Source of the DNA: an uncultured Alphaproteobacteria bacterium
Lineage (GTDB): Bacteria > Pseudomonadota > Alphaproteobacteria > RF32 > CAG-239
NCBI GenBank assembly: GCA_944393175.1
Contig: CALXZH010000031.1
Location: 1 to 64,000 of the forward strand
Length of the DNA stretch: 64,000 bases
Direction: 5' to 3'
Positions within the stretch are counted from its first letter, which is position 1. The number at the start of each line of letters is the position of its first letter. The notes under the pieces were generated by a model that ran no database searches, had not been told where the DNA came from, and saw only the letters and a program-made list of their open reading frames with translations. The position numbers and the translations under genes were made by a program. Below, piece by piece: positions 35,936 through 44,195 of the stretch.

Positions 35936-36012
35936 GGCGAACGTAGCTCAGTTGGTAGAGCCCCGGTTTGTGGTACCGGTTGTCGTCGGTTCGAGCCCGA
36001 TCGTTCGCCCCA
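35936..36012 (+). tRNA. tRNA-His (GTG)
   Basis: A 77-nt gene with encoded CCA. The acceptor GCGAACG (from 35937) pairs with CGTTCGC. The extra G at -1 (35936) faces C73, the classical His identity pair. The anticodon arm is CCGGT TTGTGGT ACCGG with GTG, and the T-arm is GTCGG TTCGAGC CCGAT. A clade of Alphaproteobacteria lacks G-1; this genome keeps it. Confidence 0.95.
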
Positions 36013-36111
36013 TTTTTAAAAGCTCCCTAAAAAGGGAGCTTTTTGTTTTTTTTAAGTCTTAAGGCTCGAACTTTCAGTTCGTCTGGCTCGTAAGCTCAAT
36101 GAAATTTCGCT
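36000..36111 (+). repeat. tRNA-His tail repeat, copy 1
   Basis: Starts inside the tRNA (last 13 nt, ATCGTTCGCCCCA), continues through the terminator hairpin AAAGCTCCCT/AGGGAGCTTT with T-run (about 36018-36052) and a palindromic stretch with CGAACTTTCAGTTCG. Nearly identical to 36235-36345. Confidence 0.9.
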
Positions 36112-36234
36112 AACTCGCTGCGGTCACTTGTTTTGTAACGCTTTTTCGGCGGCGCTTGGCTTGCCTCAAAGCTAACAAACCTACGCCTGAATCAAGAAAA
36201 CAATTCACAGGATTGTTTTCTTTTCTTCAGCCTC
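36112..36234. other. 123-nt spacer between the two tRNA-His tail repeats
   Basis: No gene. It contains GC-rich short palindromes (GCGGCGCTTGGC, for example) and a hairpin AGAAAACAAT/ATTGTTTTCT at about 36196-36223. Character resembles the spacer behind the initiator tRNA. Confidence 0.5.
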
Positions 36235-36345
36235 ATCGTTCGCCCCATTTTTAAAAGCTCCCTAAAAAAGGGAGCTTTGTGTTTTTTAAGTCTTAAGGCT
36301 CGAACTTTCAGTTCGTCTGGCTCGTAAGCTCAATGAAATTTCGCT
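36235..36345 (+). repeat. tRNA-His tail repeat, copy 2
   Basis: A second copy of the tRNA-His 3' end, its terminator (about 36253-36279) and the following palindrome, 235 nt beyond the first. Differences from copy 1 are a few indels in the A/T runs and T-to-G change after the hairpin. After it, CTCATTTTTAAAA near 36353 may be a fragment of a third copy. Confidence 0.9.
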
Positions 36346-36393
36346 CATTCCCTCATTTTTAAAAATCCTGCAACAGAGGGCTCGGGGTATTCT

Positions 36394-36825
36394 TTAATCT
36401 TCATCTTTATCGGGGAAAATTTGTTCCATTAAGTAGGAAAATAATTTTTCAAATGTTTCGAACTCTTGGCGGGAGCGGAGATTAATGCGGTCGGCTAAGG
36501 CATAGTAATTGCCTCTTTTGTCGTAATAAATCAGACTCTCATTCCAATTTCCCAATACTAGCTTGTTATTGAAGAAATTATAATCTTTGAAATTTTGATT
36601 TACTTCTTGTAGAGATGGATATTTATAGTTTTTATTTTCTCGATAGTGGGAGCTGCAACCATATAAATTTAATCCATTATAACTACATCCGTTGCTGTAT
36701 CTTAAAAATTTCTCATATTCTTCAGGTATGGCACAAAATTTTGCCATTAGAAGCCAGGTGTTGGTGGTTTCTATTTCCGGAGATACCGCTGGGGAAAATT
36801 TAATAAACGGCAAATTTTCAATCAT
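36394..36825 (-). CDS. SUKH/YrhA-family protein, putative immunity to the HNH toxin
   Basis: A 143-residue soluble protein of the SMI1/KNR4 (SUKH) superfamily. The ATG at 36825 is preferred to a TTG at 36843 since AAGGAA sits 9 nt before it. The family core is seen as CAIPEEYEKFLRYSNGCSYNGLNLYG (written in parts: IPEEYEKFLRYSNG, then NGLNLYG), followed by NKLVLGNWNESLIYYDKRGN. SUKH proteins are common immunity proteins that bind and block nuclease toxins. It overlaps the 3' end of the HNH gene by 8 nt, the classical toxin-immunity order. Specific pairing is inferred from position. Confidence 0.8.
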   Translation of the reverse strand: MIENLPFIKFSPAVSPEIETTNTWLLMAKFCAIPEEYEKFLRYSNGCSYNGLNLYGCSSHYRENKNYKYPSLQEVNQNFKDYNFFNNKLVLGNWNESLIYYDKRGNYYALADRINLRSRQEFETFEKLFSYLMEQIFPDKDED

Positions 36826-37426
36826 GACATATCTTTCCTTCAAATATGGGAATAAATAATTGTCGATGTTCTTTCAAAAAATTAGAGTTTAGTTGCAAAT
36901 CAATTATTTTATGGAGATTTTCATGTGTGGGATGTGTTCTTATCAGGCTTAAATTGGTTAGTTCGGCTCTACCTCCAAAATCAAACGGAATTTTTATGTG
37001 TACACTGAAGTTTTCGGGTGTAATCCCTTGTTTTAGCAAATTTATATCTTGAAAGTTTAATCCAACCGTTTTGCAGCTGTATTCATTTGTGTACGCTAGG
37101 CGTTTTAAAAATATTGCGCGGAGTTGGGTGATATCTTGATAATATTTGTCTTGTTCTTGCCAAGTTTGGGGGTTATAGGGACAAAGTTTGAGTTTAAATG
37201 TCGTGAGCTTAAATTCTTTTAATTTTCTTTGCAGGCGATTTTCCATATCTTCTATGTTTTGTCGGTTCTGCAATATTTGGTAGGAAGGTGCATCCTTAAA
37301 AGGTTGCGGTGAGGGGGATAAGCCTTTATTTAATATATCATCATAGGCGCAAAGAAGGGAGGAGTCTTCATCATACAAGGGAAGTGTCAATCCGTTTTGA
37401 TGTTTTTGATTTGACCACTCCCACAT
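36818..37426 (-). CDS. HNH-type nuclease-like protein, putative secreted toxin
   Basis: A 202-residue protein without signal peptide. The C-terminal part reads VHIKIPFDFGG (His near 143), LTNLSLIRTHP (Asn near 156) and HENLHKIIDLQ (His at about 168 and 172): the spacing and residues of HNH/treble-clef endonucleases. In most, the first His is preceded by another His or Asp, here Val. The first 130 residues are helical and may serve delivery. AGGAG overlaps the stop of the coupling ATPase gene and the ATG lies 9 nt after that stop, so both are one translational unit. A SUKH immunity-like gene overlaps its end. It is best read as an anti-bacterial DNase toxin carried with a type IV coupling protein; no proof of secretion. 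Confidence 0.7.
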   Translation of the reverse strand: MWEWSNQKHQNGLTLPLYDEDSSLLCAYDDILNKGLSPSPQPFKDAPSYQILQNRQNIEDMENRLQRKLKEFKLTTFKLKLCPYNPQTWQEQDKYYQDITQLRAIFLKRLAYTNEYSCKTVGLNFQDINLLKQGITPENFSVHIKIPFDFGGRAELTNLSLIRTHPTHENLHKIIDLQLNSNFLKEHRQLFIPIFEGKICHD

Positions 37427-37435
37427 CCTTTGCTC

Positions 37436-39679
37436 CTATTGATTTTGATTGGTGTCGTTTTCTATATCTTCTTCATTATAATCGTCTTCATCAAAATCTT
37501 CATCATCAAAGTCTTCGTTAGGATCATATTCTATTCCCAGTTTGGAGAGCATATCTTCATTGATGTCTTCTCGCTGGGCTACAATCCAATCCGGTACATA
37601 AGGTGAGGGTGGAAGTTTTGATAATGCCAGCATTTGCTTATCTAGATAAAAACGTGGTGCGTCTGCCATAATCGGACGATCAATAAAGCCTTGCATTAAA
37701 ACAACTTGTTTCAACATTGGCAAACTTAATAATTGCGTCGTGCTGATTACGGATGTTCCTTGCAATTGATAGCTGACGTTTTTACTGAAAGGATTAGAAC
37801 CTTTTTGGAAGCTAATGCCTTCATTTTTTGAGAATGAAGTGGTTTGTACAGTCTTGTTACCAATCATTTTTGAAAAGCGTTGAGCGGTTTGTTCGTTGTT
37901 TTGTGACAAAATAACCTTACAAGCCGTGGTAGATATTACTGTTTCCAAGTCATCTTTACCATATTTACCTGAAATTTGGCCTAGGTCTTGTCCTATCAGT
38001 AAGTATGATACTTTTTGACCACGTCCAACGGCTGGTCCATCAATGATGGCTTTTAGTTTAGGCATTTGCGGAAACTCGTCCAATACAAACAAGGTGGGGA
38101 ACGGTCCCATTTGACCGTCGGTCTTGTTTTGAAATTTTGGCGGGTTGGCAATTAAATATGAGGACATTAACTCAATAAAAGTTCCTGAAATTACACCTAA
38201 GGCTCGTGCATCAACCTGGTTAACGGACAGATAAACCGAAATTGGTTTCCATTCTCCCGTTATTGGGTCTTTCATACCGCGCAAATCCTTAAAGTGCAAA
38301 TCAGAAAAGCTGGTACGAGATACGACGGCCGAGTTCTTGAAAATACCAATACCGGCAAAACCGGTTGATAATACGGAGCCGCGCTCTTTATCCGGCATGG
38401 AGCTTAATTGGCTCAATTCTACGATACAACGCGGTGAGTAGCCGTATTTTCTTGCTTCTTCAATAGCTTCTTCCAACATATCACGCATCGGGTCAGCCAT
38501 CGCGGCCATTTGGTCGCCTTCATCCAAGCGGCGTTTTATGTCTTGCGATTGTTTAATTTGTGATTCCGTAATCCATTCCAAAATCATTGCCAAACAAGAT
38601 TCATGACCAATCCACTTTTCAGGTAGCAATGACCAGGTTCCGATTGGAAGGTAGTTATCAATGGTTAAGGTGTCGCTATGCAGATTTTGAATGGCTTTGG
38701 CAGCCATCGGATCTCTCATTTCCAGATAATAGCCTTCCAACACTCTTTTATCTTCTTCATCGAGTTTACCTTCATAAACACGACCGATAAAATAGTCGTT
38801 GGCGCGCGCTCTTTCACATTTTGATGCAATGAAATGTATGAAACCCGTTAGAGCTGCACGACCGGTCTTTGACCAGTGAGGATCTGCTCCGCCTTTCGGA
38901 TCTTCTACCAAAATGTTACACATGGAATCAACATACATATCACGGTCAGGTCCGGGAGCCGGTAAAGCATTCGGCGACAGCGGATTCCAGCTCGGGTAAT
39001 AGATACCTTCGGCCGGATTATCTTCGGCACCCCAGTTAATGACAAATACAGGACCATCTTTTGCTCTTGCCCCGGTGGTGGTAAAGCATAGTTCAGGTTT
39101 TGGGTCGTTTACCACAATACTTAAACCGTGAGAGTGAAATATTGTCGGAATAACCACTCCGGCAGTTTTACCGGTTCCCGGAGGTGCACAGCACAGTGTG
39201 GACAGTGTCTCTTTTAACATTAATAAATGGCCTTTGTATTTACCGACAACCATGCAAAAGCCGTCTAATAATCCCATTTTCTTAATGTCTTTTAATTCAG
39301 CCAGTCGTGCCGAACCATGAATGTTTGATTGAAATCTATACGGATTTGACAGTGTTCCGACAACAATACCGAAAGGAAGTGAAATGAAAGGGAGAATCGG
39401 AAGCCATAATCCGATGGAAAAGGCTCCGTGGTAATTGGATATTTGTTTTATCCAATTCCAGTATCTGGAAAAAAGGTAATTGGGGGATTCCCAAATCGTT
39501 TGCAAAAATTTTCCGACTTCATTTAATGTGTCTTTGGAAACGCCACTGCCGATTAGGTAGCCTAAAGGCATGGATATTACCGCTAAAACGGCCGTGACCA
39601 AAAACGTGATAAGGAAAGTCAGAATTATCCACTGAACGGCATTATTATATTCTTCCCATTCTTCGCCTTTTTTTTCCAT
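37436..39679 (-). CDS. type IV secretion coupling ATPase (TraG/VirD4 family)
   Basis: A 747-residue hexameric ATPase of the inner membrane that selects substrates for type IV secretion. Residues about 15-40 and 82-110 form membrane helices with a small periplasmic loop. Then come the strand NIHGSARLAELKDIKKMGLL, Walker A APPGTGKTAG near residue 168, and VNDPKPEL. The all-alpha domain follows (about 250-420), and Walker B FVLDEFPQMPKL near 530. LIGQDLGQISGKYG and ACKVILSQNNEQTAQRFS complete the RecA fold. The C-terminus is very acidic (EDFDDEDFDEDDYNEED), a common site for adaptor or effector binding. Four unrecognised genes lie upstream and an HNH-SUKH pair lies directly downstream. Confidence 0.92.
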   Translation of the reverse strand: MEKKGEEWEEYNNAVQWIILTFLITFLVTAVLAVISMPLGYLIGSGVSKDTLNEVGKFLQTIWESPNYLFSRYWNWIKQISNYHGAFSIGLWLPILPFISLPFGIVVGTLSNPYRFQSNIHGSARLAELKDIKKMGLLDGFCMVVGKYKGHLLMLKETLSTLCCAPPGTGKTAGVVIPTIFHSHGLSIVVNDPKPELCFTTTGARAKDGPVFVINWGAEDNPAEGIYYPSWNPLSPNALPAPGPDRDMYVDSMCNILVEDPKGGADPHWSKTGRAALTGFIHFIASKCERARANDYFIGRVYEGKLDEEDKRVLEGYYLEMRDPMAAKAIQNLHSDTLTIDNYLPIGTWSLLPEKWIGHESCLAMILEWITESQIKQSQDIKRRLDEGDQMAAMADPMRDMLEEAIEEARKYGYSPRCIVELSQLSSMPDKERGSVLSTGFAGIGIFKNSAVVSRTSFSDLHFKDLRGMKDPITGEWKPISVYLSVNQVDARALGVISGTFIELMSSYLIANPPKFQNKTDGQMGPFPTLFVLDEFPQMPKLKAIIDGPAVGRGQKVSYLLIGQDLGQISGKYGKDDLETVISTTACKVILSQNNEQTAQRFSKMIGNKTVQTTSFSKNEGISFQKGSNPFSKNVSYQLQGTSVISTTQLLSLPMLKQVVLMQGFIDRPIMADAPRFYLDKQMLALSKLPPSPYVPDWIVAQREDINEDMLSKLGIEYDPNEDFDDEDFDEDDYNEEDIENDTNQNQ

Positions 39680-39696
39680 TTACTTTCTTCTCTCTT

Positions 39697-41010
39697 CTAT
39701 TTTATATTGCGAATTAATTTTTTTACTTTTTCAAACTTGTCTTTGTCAATCCGAGGATCTGCCTCTTCTAACGTTTTGGCAAAGAGTTTGATTTCTCTTG
39801 GTGTGCCTCGATCTATACGTGTGACGTTAATTTTCATTTCGTCCCAGATTTCAAACATATCTTCAGCGTTTATGATGTTTCCAAGCTGAATGATTACATA
39901 AGGGGTAATTGTGAATTTTAAATCGGCTTCTTTTAATTTCTCCTCCAATGTCTGACAGGACAAAGCAATCTTTCTCACAGGCGATATGCGATGGCTGCTT
40001 TCTGAAAACCATAATGGTTCTTCATCGTTAAATCTTTCTTCATCGGCCAGCCAGTCTCCGGGTTCCTTATCAACTAAGCAAACGCAAAGCTGTTTGTCAC
40101 CAACGCCTATGAAATCTATCAGATTATTATTGAGTGTAACACCTGTAATAATTTCATAGCCTTTTTGCTTGAGTATGTCAATTATGGAGCCGTTATGTTG
40201 TGCGTTTTGAGGCGTATCTCCTCTGTTTTGCGGCTTTTTGTTATCTCTGTTATTGGCGTTTTTGTTAAAGTCTTTCTTTTCCCTGATGGGCTTATTGGTT
40301 TGAAAATCTTTGTTTTTGTCTCGCGGCGGAGTCTTGTCTTCTTTGGCCGCAGTGTCTTTTTGGGCAGGTGTGCTCGGAGTATCAAATGCATCAAAATTGA
40401 AATCGAAGTCATCACTTTCGCCATCGTCAAATTGGAACAAGGAATGCTCAAAACTAGAAGACTCGGTTGCGCTCGGGGCACTTAAAACTGACGGCTTGGG
40501 CGTGGTATTAACCAACGGAGCTTTTGCTTTGGGCGAAATTTGGTTGCTCAAAACAGTCGCTCGCGGCAGTACATCTTCTATTCGTTCGTCTATCGGCGCT
40601 CTTATGCTGCGCGGCCTGATTTCTTTGTATGACTTTTTTTTGCGGACGGGTTGTCCGGTTTTTTTGGTGGTAATTACCTTAACCTGCTTATAAAAAATCT
40701 TGCGAAACAGCTTTAACGGATAAAGAACAATTTTTACCAAAATTTTATCCCAAGCTATTAAGCTCAAAGCTGCCCAGCCGGTTAGCCATAAGGGTATGAA
40801 CGTTAATATAATTAATATAAAGGCCCATTCTTTGGGAGCTTGTATCGTCCAGCCTTGATACCAAAGATTATACAGGTGTTCCCAGTGGCGAGAGCGAAAA
40901 ATATCAAAATGCCAGTTGGTGAGCATAATAACCCTTATCCCTTCCAGAAAAAATATGCTCCAGAAGATACCGACAAATATTATGCGAATGGTTATCAATA
41001 AGGGTTTCAC
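39697..41010 (-). CDS. membrane protein with disordered linker and C-terminal domain, coupling-complex candidate
   Basis: A 437-residue protein: two membrane helices at residues about 5-27 and 62-88, a long low-complexity linker (about 110-270, rich in Pro, Lys, Asp, Asn) and a folded C-terminal domain of about 160 residues (SIIDILKQKGYEIITGVTL, EDMFEIWDEMKINVTRI). The helix region matches that of the 41069-41572 gene: W then F, a short loop with W, and IPLWLTGW against IPVWIMGW. It is 17 nt upstream of the coupling ATPase and so probably part of the same complex. The C-terminal domain has a restriction-enzyme-like look (DKQLCVCLVD strand) but no catalytic motif was verified. Confidence 0.65.
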   Translation of the reverse strand: MKPLLITIRIIFVGIFWSIFFLEGIRVIMLTNWHFDIFRSRHWEHLYNLWYQGWTIQAPKEWAFILIILTFIPLWLTGWAALSLIAWDKILVKIVLYPLKLFRKIFYKQVKVITTKKTGQPVRKKKSYKEIRPRSIRAPIDERIEDVLPRATVLSNQISPKAKAPLVNTTPKPSVLSAPSATESSSFEHSLFQFDDGESDDFDFNFDAFDTPSTPAQKDTAAKEDKTPPRDKNKDFQTNKPIREKKDFNKNANNRDNKKPQNRGDTPQNAQHNGSIIDILKQKGYEIITGVTLNNNLIDFIGVGDKQLCVCLVDKEPGDWLADEERFNDEEPLWFSESSHRISPVRKIALSCQTLEEKLKEADLKFTITPYVIIQLGNIINAEDMFEIWDEMKINVTRIDRGTPREIKLFAKTLEEADPRIDKDKFEKVKKLIRNIK

Positions 41011-41068
41011 AGATTCTTTTCTCCGCTGATTCTTTTTTGCTTCAGTTTACACTTTAATGGTTAATTCT

Positions 41069-41572
41069 TTATTTAAGCTTTTTGCCCTCAAATCTTTCTT
41101 TTAGGCTTTCTCTCAGAACTTCTGAGGTCTTTTCTTTCTTTTCCATGTCGTCTTTAATTGTCTTTAGCTTGTTTTCAATAAATTCATTCGGGTCGATTTT
41201 TTTGCCAGTGGTGCCCATATTTTTTAAGACAATGCGTGAGGCTGCTTGTCCGTATTTGGCTAATTTCTTGTTGTTATACCAAAGTATCGGAGCAAGAAGA
41301 ATAGCTACAAAATTTCTATGATATAAATATTTCCAGCCCATTATCCAGACAGGAATTATCAGTAGCAATGTAATGAAAAAACAATAGTCTTTAAATTGTT
41401 TAATTGAGCCGCCTTGCTCCCAGTAGGCCGAAATGATATTCCAATCGCTGGCGGATAAATAATTAAAATTCCAAGCAGATGCCATTAAAAACAGACTGGC
41501 ATATAAATAAATATATGTCCAGACTGCTCCAATGAGTATAAATTTTGAAATTTTTAATATTTTTTTTAACAT
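41069..41572 (-). CDS. two-helix membrane protein, paralogous to the next gene's membrane domain
   Basis: A 167-residue protein. Helices at residues about 10-32 and 63-82 flank a loop containing AYWEQGGSIKQFKDY, like LWYQGWTIQAPKEW in the 437-aa protein. A basic, helical cytoplasmic tail follows (LKTIKDDMEKKEKTSEVLRE). The ATG touches the stop of the 494-aa gene upstream. It lies in the coupling ATPase gene block, so a role in that complex is likely but the exact one is not known. Confidence 0.6.
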   Translation of the reverse strand: MLKKILKISKFILIGAVWTYIYLYASLFLMASAWNFNYLSASDWNIISAYWEQGGSIKQFKDYCFFITLLLIIPVWIMGWKYLYHRNFVAILLAPILWYNNKKLAKYGQAASRIVLKNMGTTGKKIDPNEFIENKLKTIKDDMEKKEKTSEVLRESLKERFEGKKLK

Positions 41573-43057
41573 TTATTTGGTCGCACTCCGTTGCTGTAAA
41601 GCTAAGCGGTATGAGTCCATTGTCAGGCCGTGCTGCGGCTTATTTTGTGTCGCTTGTCGCTGTTGTTGAGCTTGGAGCTGTCCTTGTCGGTCGCCGGCAA
41701 TTCTTCCTTGGGGATTGATACGACTTTGGATGGATTCTCTATAATTGCTTCTTATGCGTTGTCTGAAATTTCTTCTTCTTGCTTCATAATTATCATTTCT
41801 TGCCTCTAAAGTGGCGCTGCTCCCCCTCATCTTATTTAATTTATCGGTTATAGCTAAATCAAAGTTGTTGGACGCAACTAAGTGTTCCAGCATACTTTGA
41901 GGTTCTAACCGTTCAGGCTGCGTAATGTTGTCTTGCTTGAGGCTTAATCTGTCGTTAATTTTATGCAGAGTTTTATTCGTATTGCCTTTTTTCCCTGCTT
42001 CATCAAATTTGTGTTTTTTGTATTGTTTATCGGTGAACTTGTTGGCATCAGTGACGTCGTCGGTTAAGTTTTTGAGGAATTTTGCCGGATCTTTTCCTTG
42101 TTTTTCACAGCTGTCCATCTTGCGGGCTATGGCTATGGCGTTGCGTTTGGTGAGGGCTTCATATAATTGAGCCGTATTCGTATTTTTGAACACATCTTGA
42201 TTCATGCAGATGCTCTCACCCATTTGCGCGCGAGCCAGTTGTCCGGCCACAAACTGTATTGTTTTCATGTTTTCGGCCAGATTTTCAATCATGACTTTGG
42301 CTTGTTGACAAAAAGCTTGGCGTTTATCTTCGGAGAGCTCATTCATCAATATTTTGGTACATTCTGTGGCTTTTGAACCGTCTATGTTACCCGCCATAAT
42401 CGCATCTAATGTTGCTTTTACGCCATCGCGCCCCTTTTCGATTGAGGCTTTGGAACCGTCATACATTTTGACGGCTTTGTCATCAATGTTATTGCGGGTG
42501 GTGATGGTGTTATATTCGGCATTTTCACGTTTTTTGGCATCATTTTTGGCCTGAGCACAACGATTTTTAAAAGCTTGCCCAAATTGATCAATCTTTTTGT
42601 AGGTTTTTTTATACAACCAGTTGGCTCCGCCTAACAGCCAGTCGTTATACATGTAGTCAATGATGTCTTGTTCTTTAAAGAGGTCTTTGGGTTCTTCATC
42701 AGAAGGGCCGACTTTGGTTCCGTCTTCAGGTGTGACTTCACCTTCGTTACCGTCTTTACCTTGAGAAAGCTGATCTTTTAGGTCTTCTTTTAATTTCCGT
42801 TCGTCAGGGGTTAAAATGCCTCTCTTTTCTTTGATATTAAGGTAATTTAGTTTTTGGGCAACAGTCATACCATCAAAAGCTTGAGATTCCTTTTTAGGAT
42901 TTTGAGAGAGCGCAACAGTCTTTTGCGGCTCCTGTTTTTGAGCTTGAGGCGTGGGTTGGGTGTGTGTCGGCTGCTGTTGACTTGGTTGCTGAACAGCTTG
43001 CGGTTGCGGCTTGGGTGCAGCTTCGTTAATTTTTGCAACTTTAGGAGTATCAACCAT
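41573..43057 (-). CDS. 494-aa soluble protein with Gln/Pro-rich N-terminus
   Basis: Unrecognised. Residues about 1-60 are Pro/Gln-rich and disordered (PQPQAVQQPSQQQPTHTQP). The middle is helical and charged with conserved-looking Cys residues (KNRCAQ, ATECTK, QAFCQQ, SICMNQ, DSCEKQ). The C-terminus is again Arg/Gln-rich (NFRQRIRSNYRESIQSR, GQLQAQQQRQATQ). No signal peptide or membrane helix. The composition resembles substrates or adaptors of type IV systems. It precedes the two membrane protein genes with no gap. Confidence 0.6.
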   Translation of the reverse strand: MVDTPKVAKINEAAPKPQPQAVQQPSQQQPTHTQPTPQAQKQEPQKTVALSQNPKKESQAFDGMTVAQKLNYLNIKEKRGILTPDERKLKEDLKDQLSQGKDGNEGEVTPEDGTKVGPSDEEPKDLFKEQDIIDYMYNDWLLGGANWLYKKTYKKIDQFGQAFKNRCAQAKNDAKKRENAEYNTITTRNNIDDKAVKMYDGSKASIEKGRDGVKATLDAIMAGNIDGSKATECTKILMNELSEDKRQAFCQQAKVMIENLAENMKTIQFVAGQLARAQMGESICMNQDVFKNTNTAQLYEALTKRNAIAIARKMDSCEKQGKDPAKFLKNLTDDVTDANKFTDKQYKKHKFDEAGKKGNTNKTLHKINDRLSLKQDNITQPERLEPQSMLEHLVASNNFDLAITDKLNKMRGSSATLEARNDNYEARRRNFRQRIRSNYRESIQSRINPQGRIAGDRQGQLQAQQQRQATQNKPQHGLTMDSYRLALQQRSATK

Positions 43058-43141
43058 GATATTTACCTTCTAATAACTTGATTCTATTGTGTTTAGTCTA
43101 GCATAAAAATTTGTTTTTGTCTATATTTTTGTAAAAATAGA

Positions 43142-44179
43142 CTATACTTTTAATTTTTTTATAAATTCTCCGATTTCACGATTTACGCGAATACCGTCTT
43201 GCGGGGTGACTTTAATTAACCCAAACAGACGAGGTTTAATTTTGTTTATTTCTATCGGCGCGAAAGTTGCCGGGTTGGTGGTAAGGACTTTATAGGCTCC
43301 CTCGGCATCTTTGTTGGATGTTTTGAAAAAGTTTTTTACCAAACGTTCGGCATCTATCGGAAATTCTTTTTTCTTGATGGCTTCAATATATTTTTTTGTG
43401 CGTTCGACGCGTGCTTGGTGCTCCTCATAGATTTCTTTTTCGATTTTTCTTTTTTCGGCTTTTAGTTTACGCGCTTCATATTGAATATCACAGCCTTCCA
43501 TTTCAATTAAGATTTCTACATAAGAAATTATAGCCAACTGCAGATTGTCATCTTTAGCGCTTTCGGCAAAGTCCAATAGTTCATCGTCTGTTCCGGCAGG
43601 ATTAAGCGTTTGTAACTCTTGCGGGAAGACTTGCAACATTATGTCCCAGCCTTCCATAATTTCTTTGGAAATGCGAATGCCAAGCCGCGGTTTGTAGTGA
43701 GGATAAAACTTTTGTGCAGTGAGTGAAGGTGATAGTGGCGTGATGTTATGGGTTTCGGCAATCGTGCGAACCGCAAAAAAGTAGTTTTGATAGGCGCGAT
43801 ATAAAGATTTTTCCGGATCAGTTAAAAGAGATGAATTTTCTTCGTCGGAGTTGCTGATGGGAAGGGAAGAGGACATTTCAACTTCTTGTCCGTCTTGAAT
43901 GTTGTCAACAACTTCTTGAGCATCATCAAGTTCTGCATTGATAAACTCATTTAGCAAACGTTCAAATTCATCATCATCAGAGGATGCTTGGGTGCTGGTT
44001 TTGTCGGGCGCAGGCTGTGCGGAGGTGTTTGGTTGAGCATCTTCTGCCAATAACGCTTTAATATCAGCCTCGGTTGTGTCGGATACAGGCATTGACTGCG
44101 GAATTTTTTTGTTTTGAGATATAGGGCGTTTGTGTTTTATCTTTTTCAAGACTTTCCCATTTTTTTTGTTCTCATTCAT
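43142..44179 (-). CDS. 345-aa charged protein at the head of the coupling-ATPase block
   Basis: Unrecognised. A basic N-terminus (KKIKHKRPISQNKK) and an acidic, disordered linker (SSDDDEFERLLNEF, ELDDAQEVVDNIQDGQEVE) precede a helical domain. It also has a strongly charged coiled coil (ARKLKAEKRKIEKEIYEEHQ) near residues 240-262. Start ATG is preceded by AGGGATACCGAA. A gap of 84 nt with an AT-rich hairpin separates it from the next gene, so it may be a separate transcript. Confidence 0.55.
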   Translation of the reverse strand: MNENKKNGKVLKKIKHKRPISQNKKIPQSMPVSDTTEADIKALLAEDAQPNTSAQPAPDKTSTQASSDDDEFERLLNEFINAELDDAQEVVDNIQDGQEVEMSSSLPISNSDEENSSLLTDPEKSLYRAYQNYFFAVRTIAETHNITPLSPSLTAQKFYPHYKPRLGIRISKEIMEGWDIMLQVFPQELQTLNPAGTDDELLDFAESAKDDNLQLAIISYVEILIEMEGCDIQYEARKLKAEKRKIEKEIYEEHQARVERTKKYIEAIKKKEFPIDAERLVKNFFKTSNKDAEGAYKVLTTNPATFAPIEINKIKPRLFGLIKVTPQDGIRVNREIGEFIKKLKV

Positions 44180-44195
44180 TTCGGTATCCCTTAAT

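Noticed and set aside
36394-44179. Complete conjugative or type IV secretion island
   Set aside because: Only the coupling ATPase is certain; no VirB/Trb channel, relaxase or integrase genes were found in the window, so it is described as a partial or divergent system.
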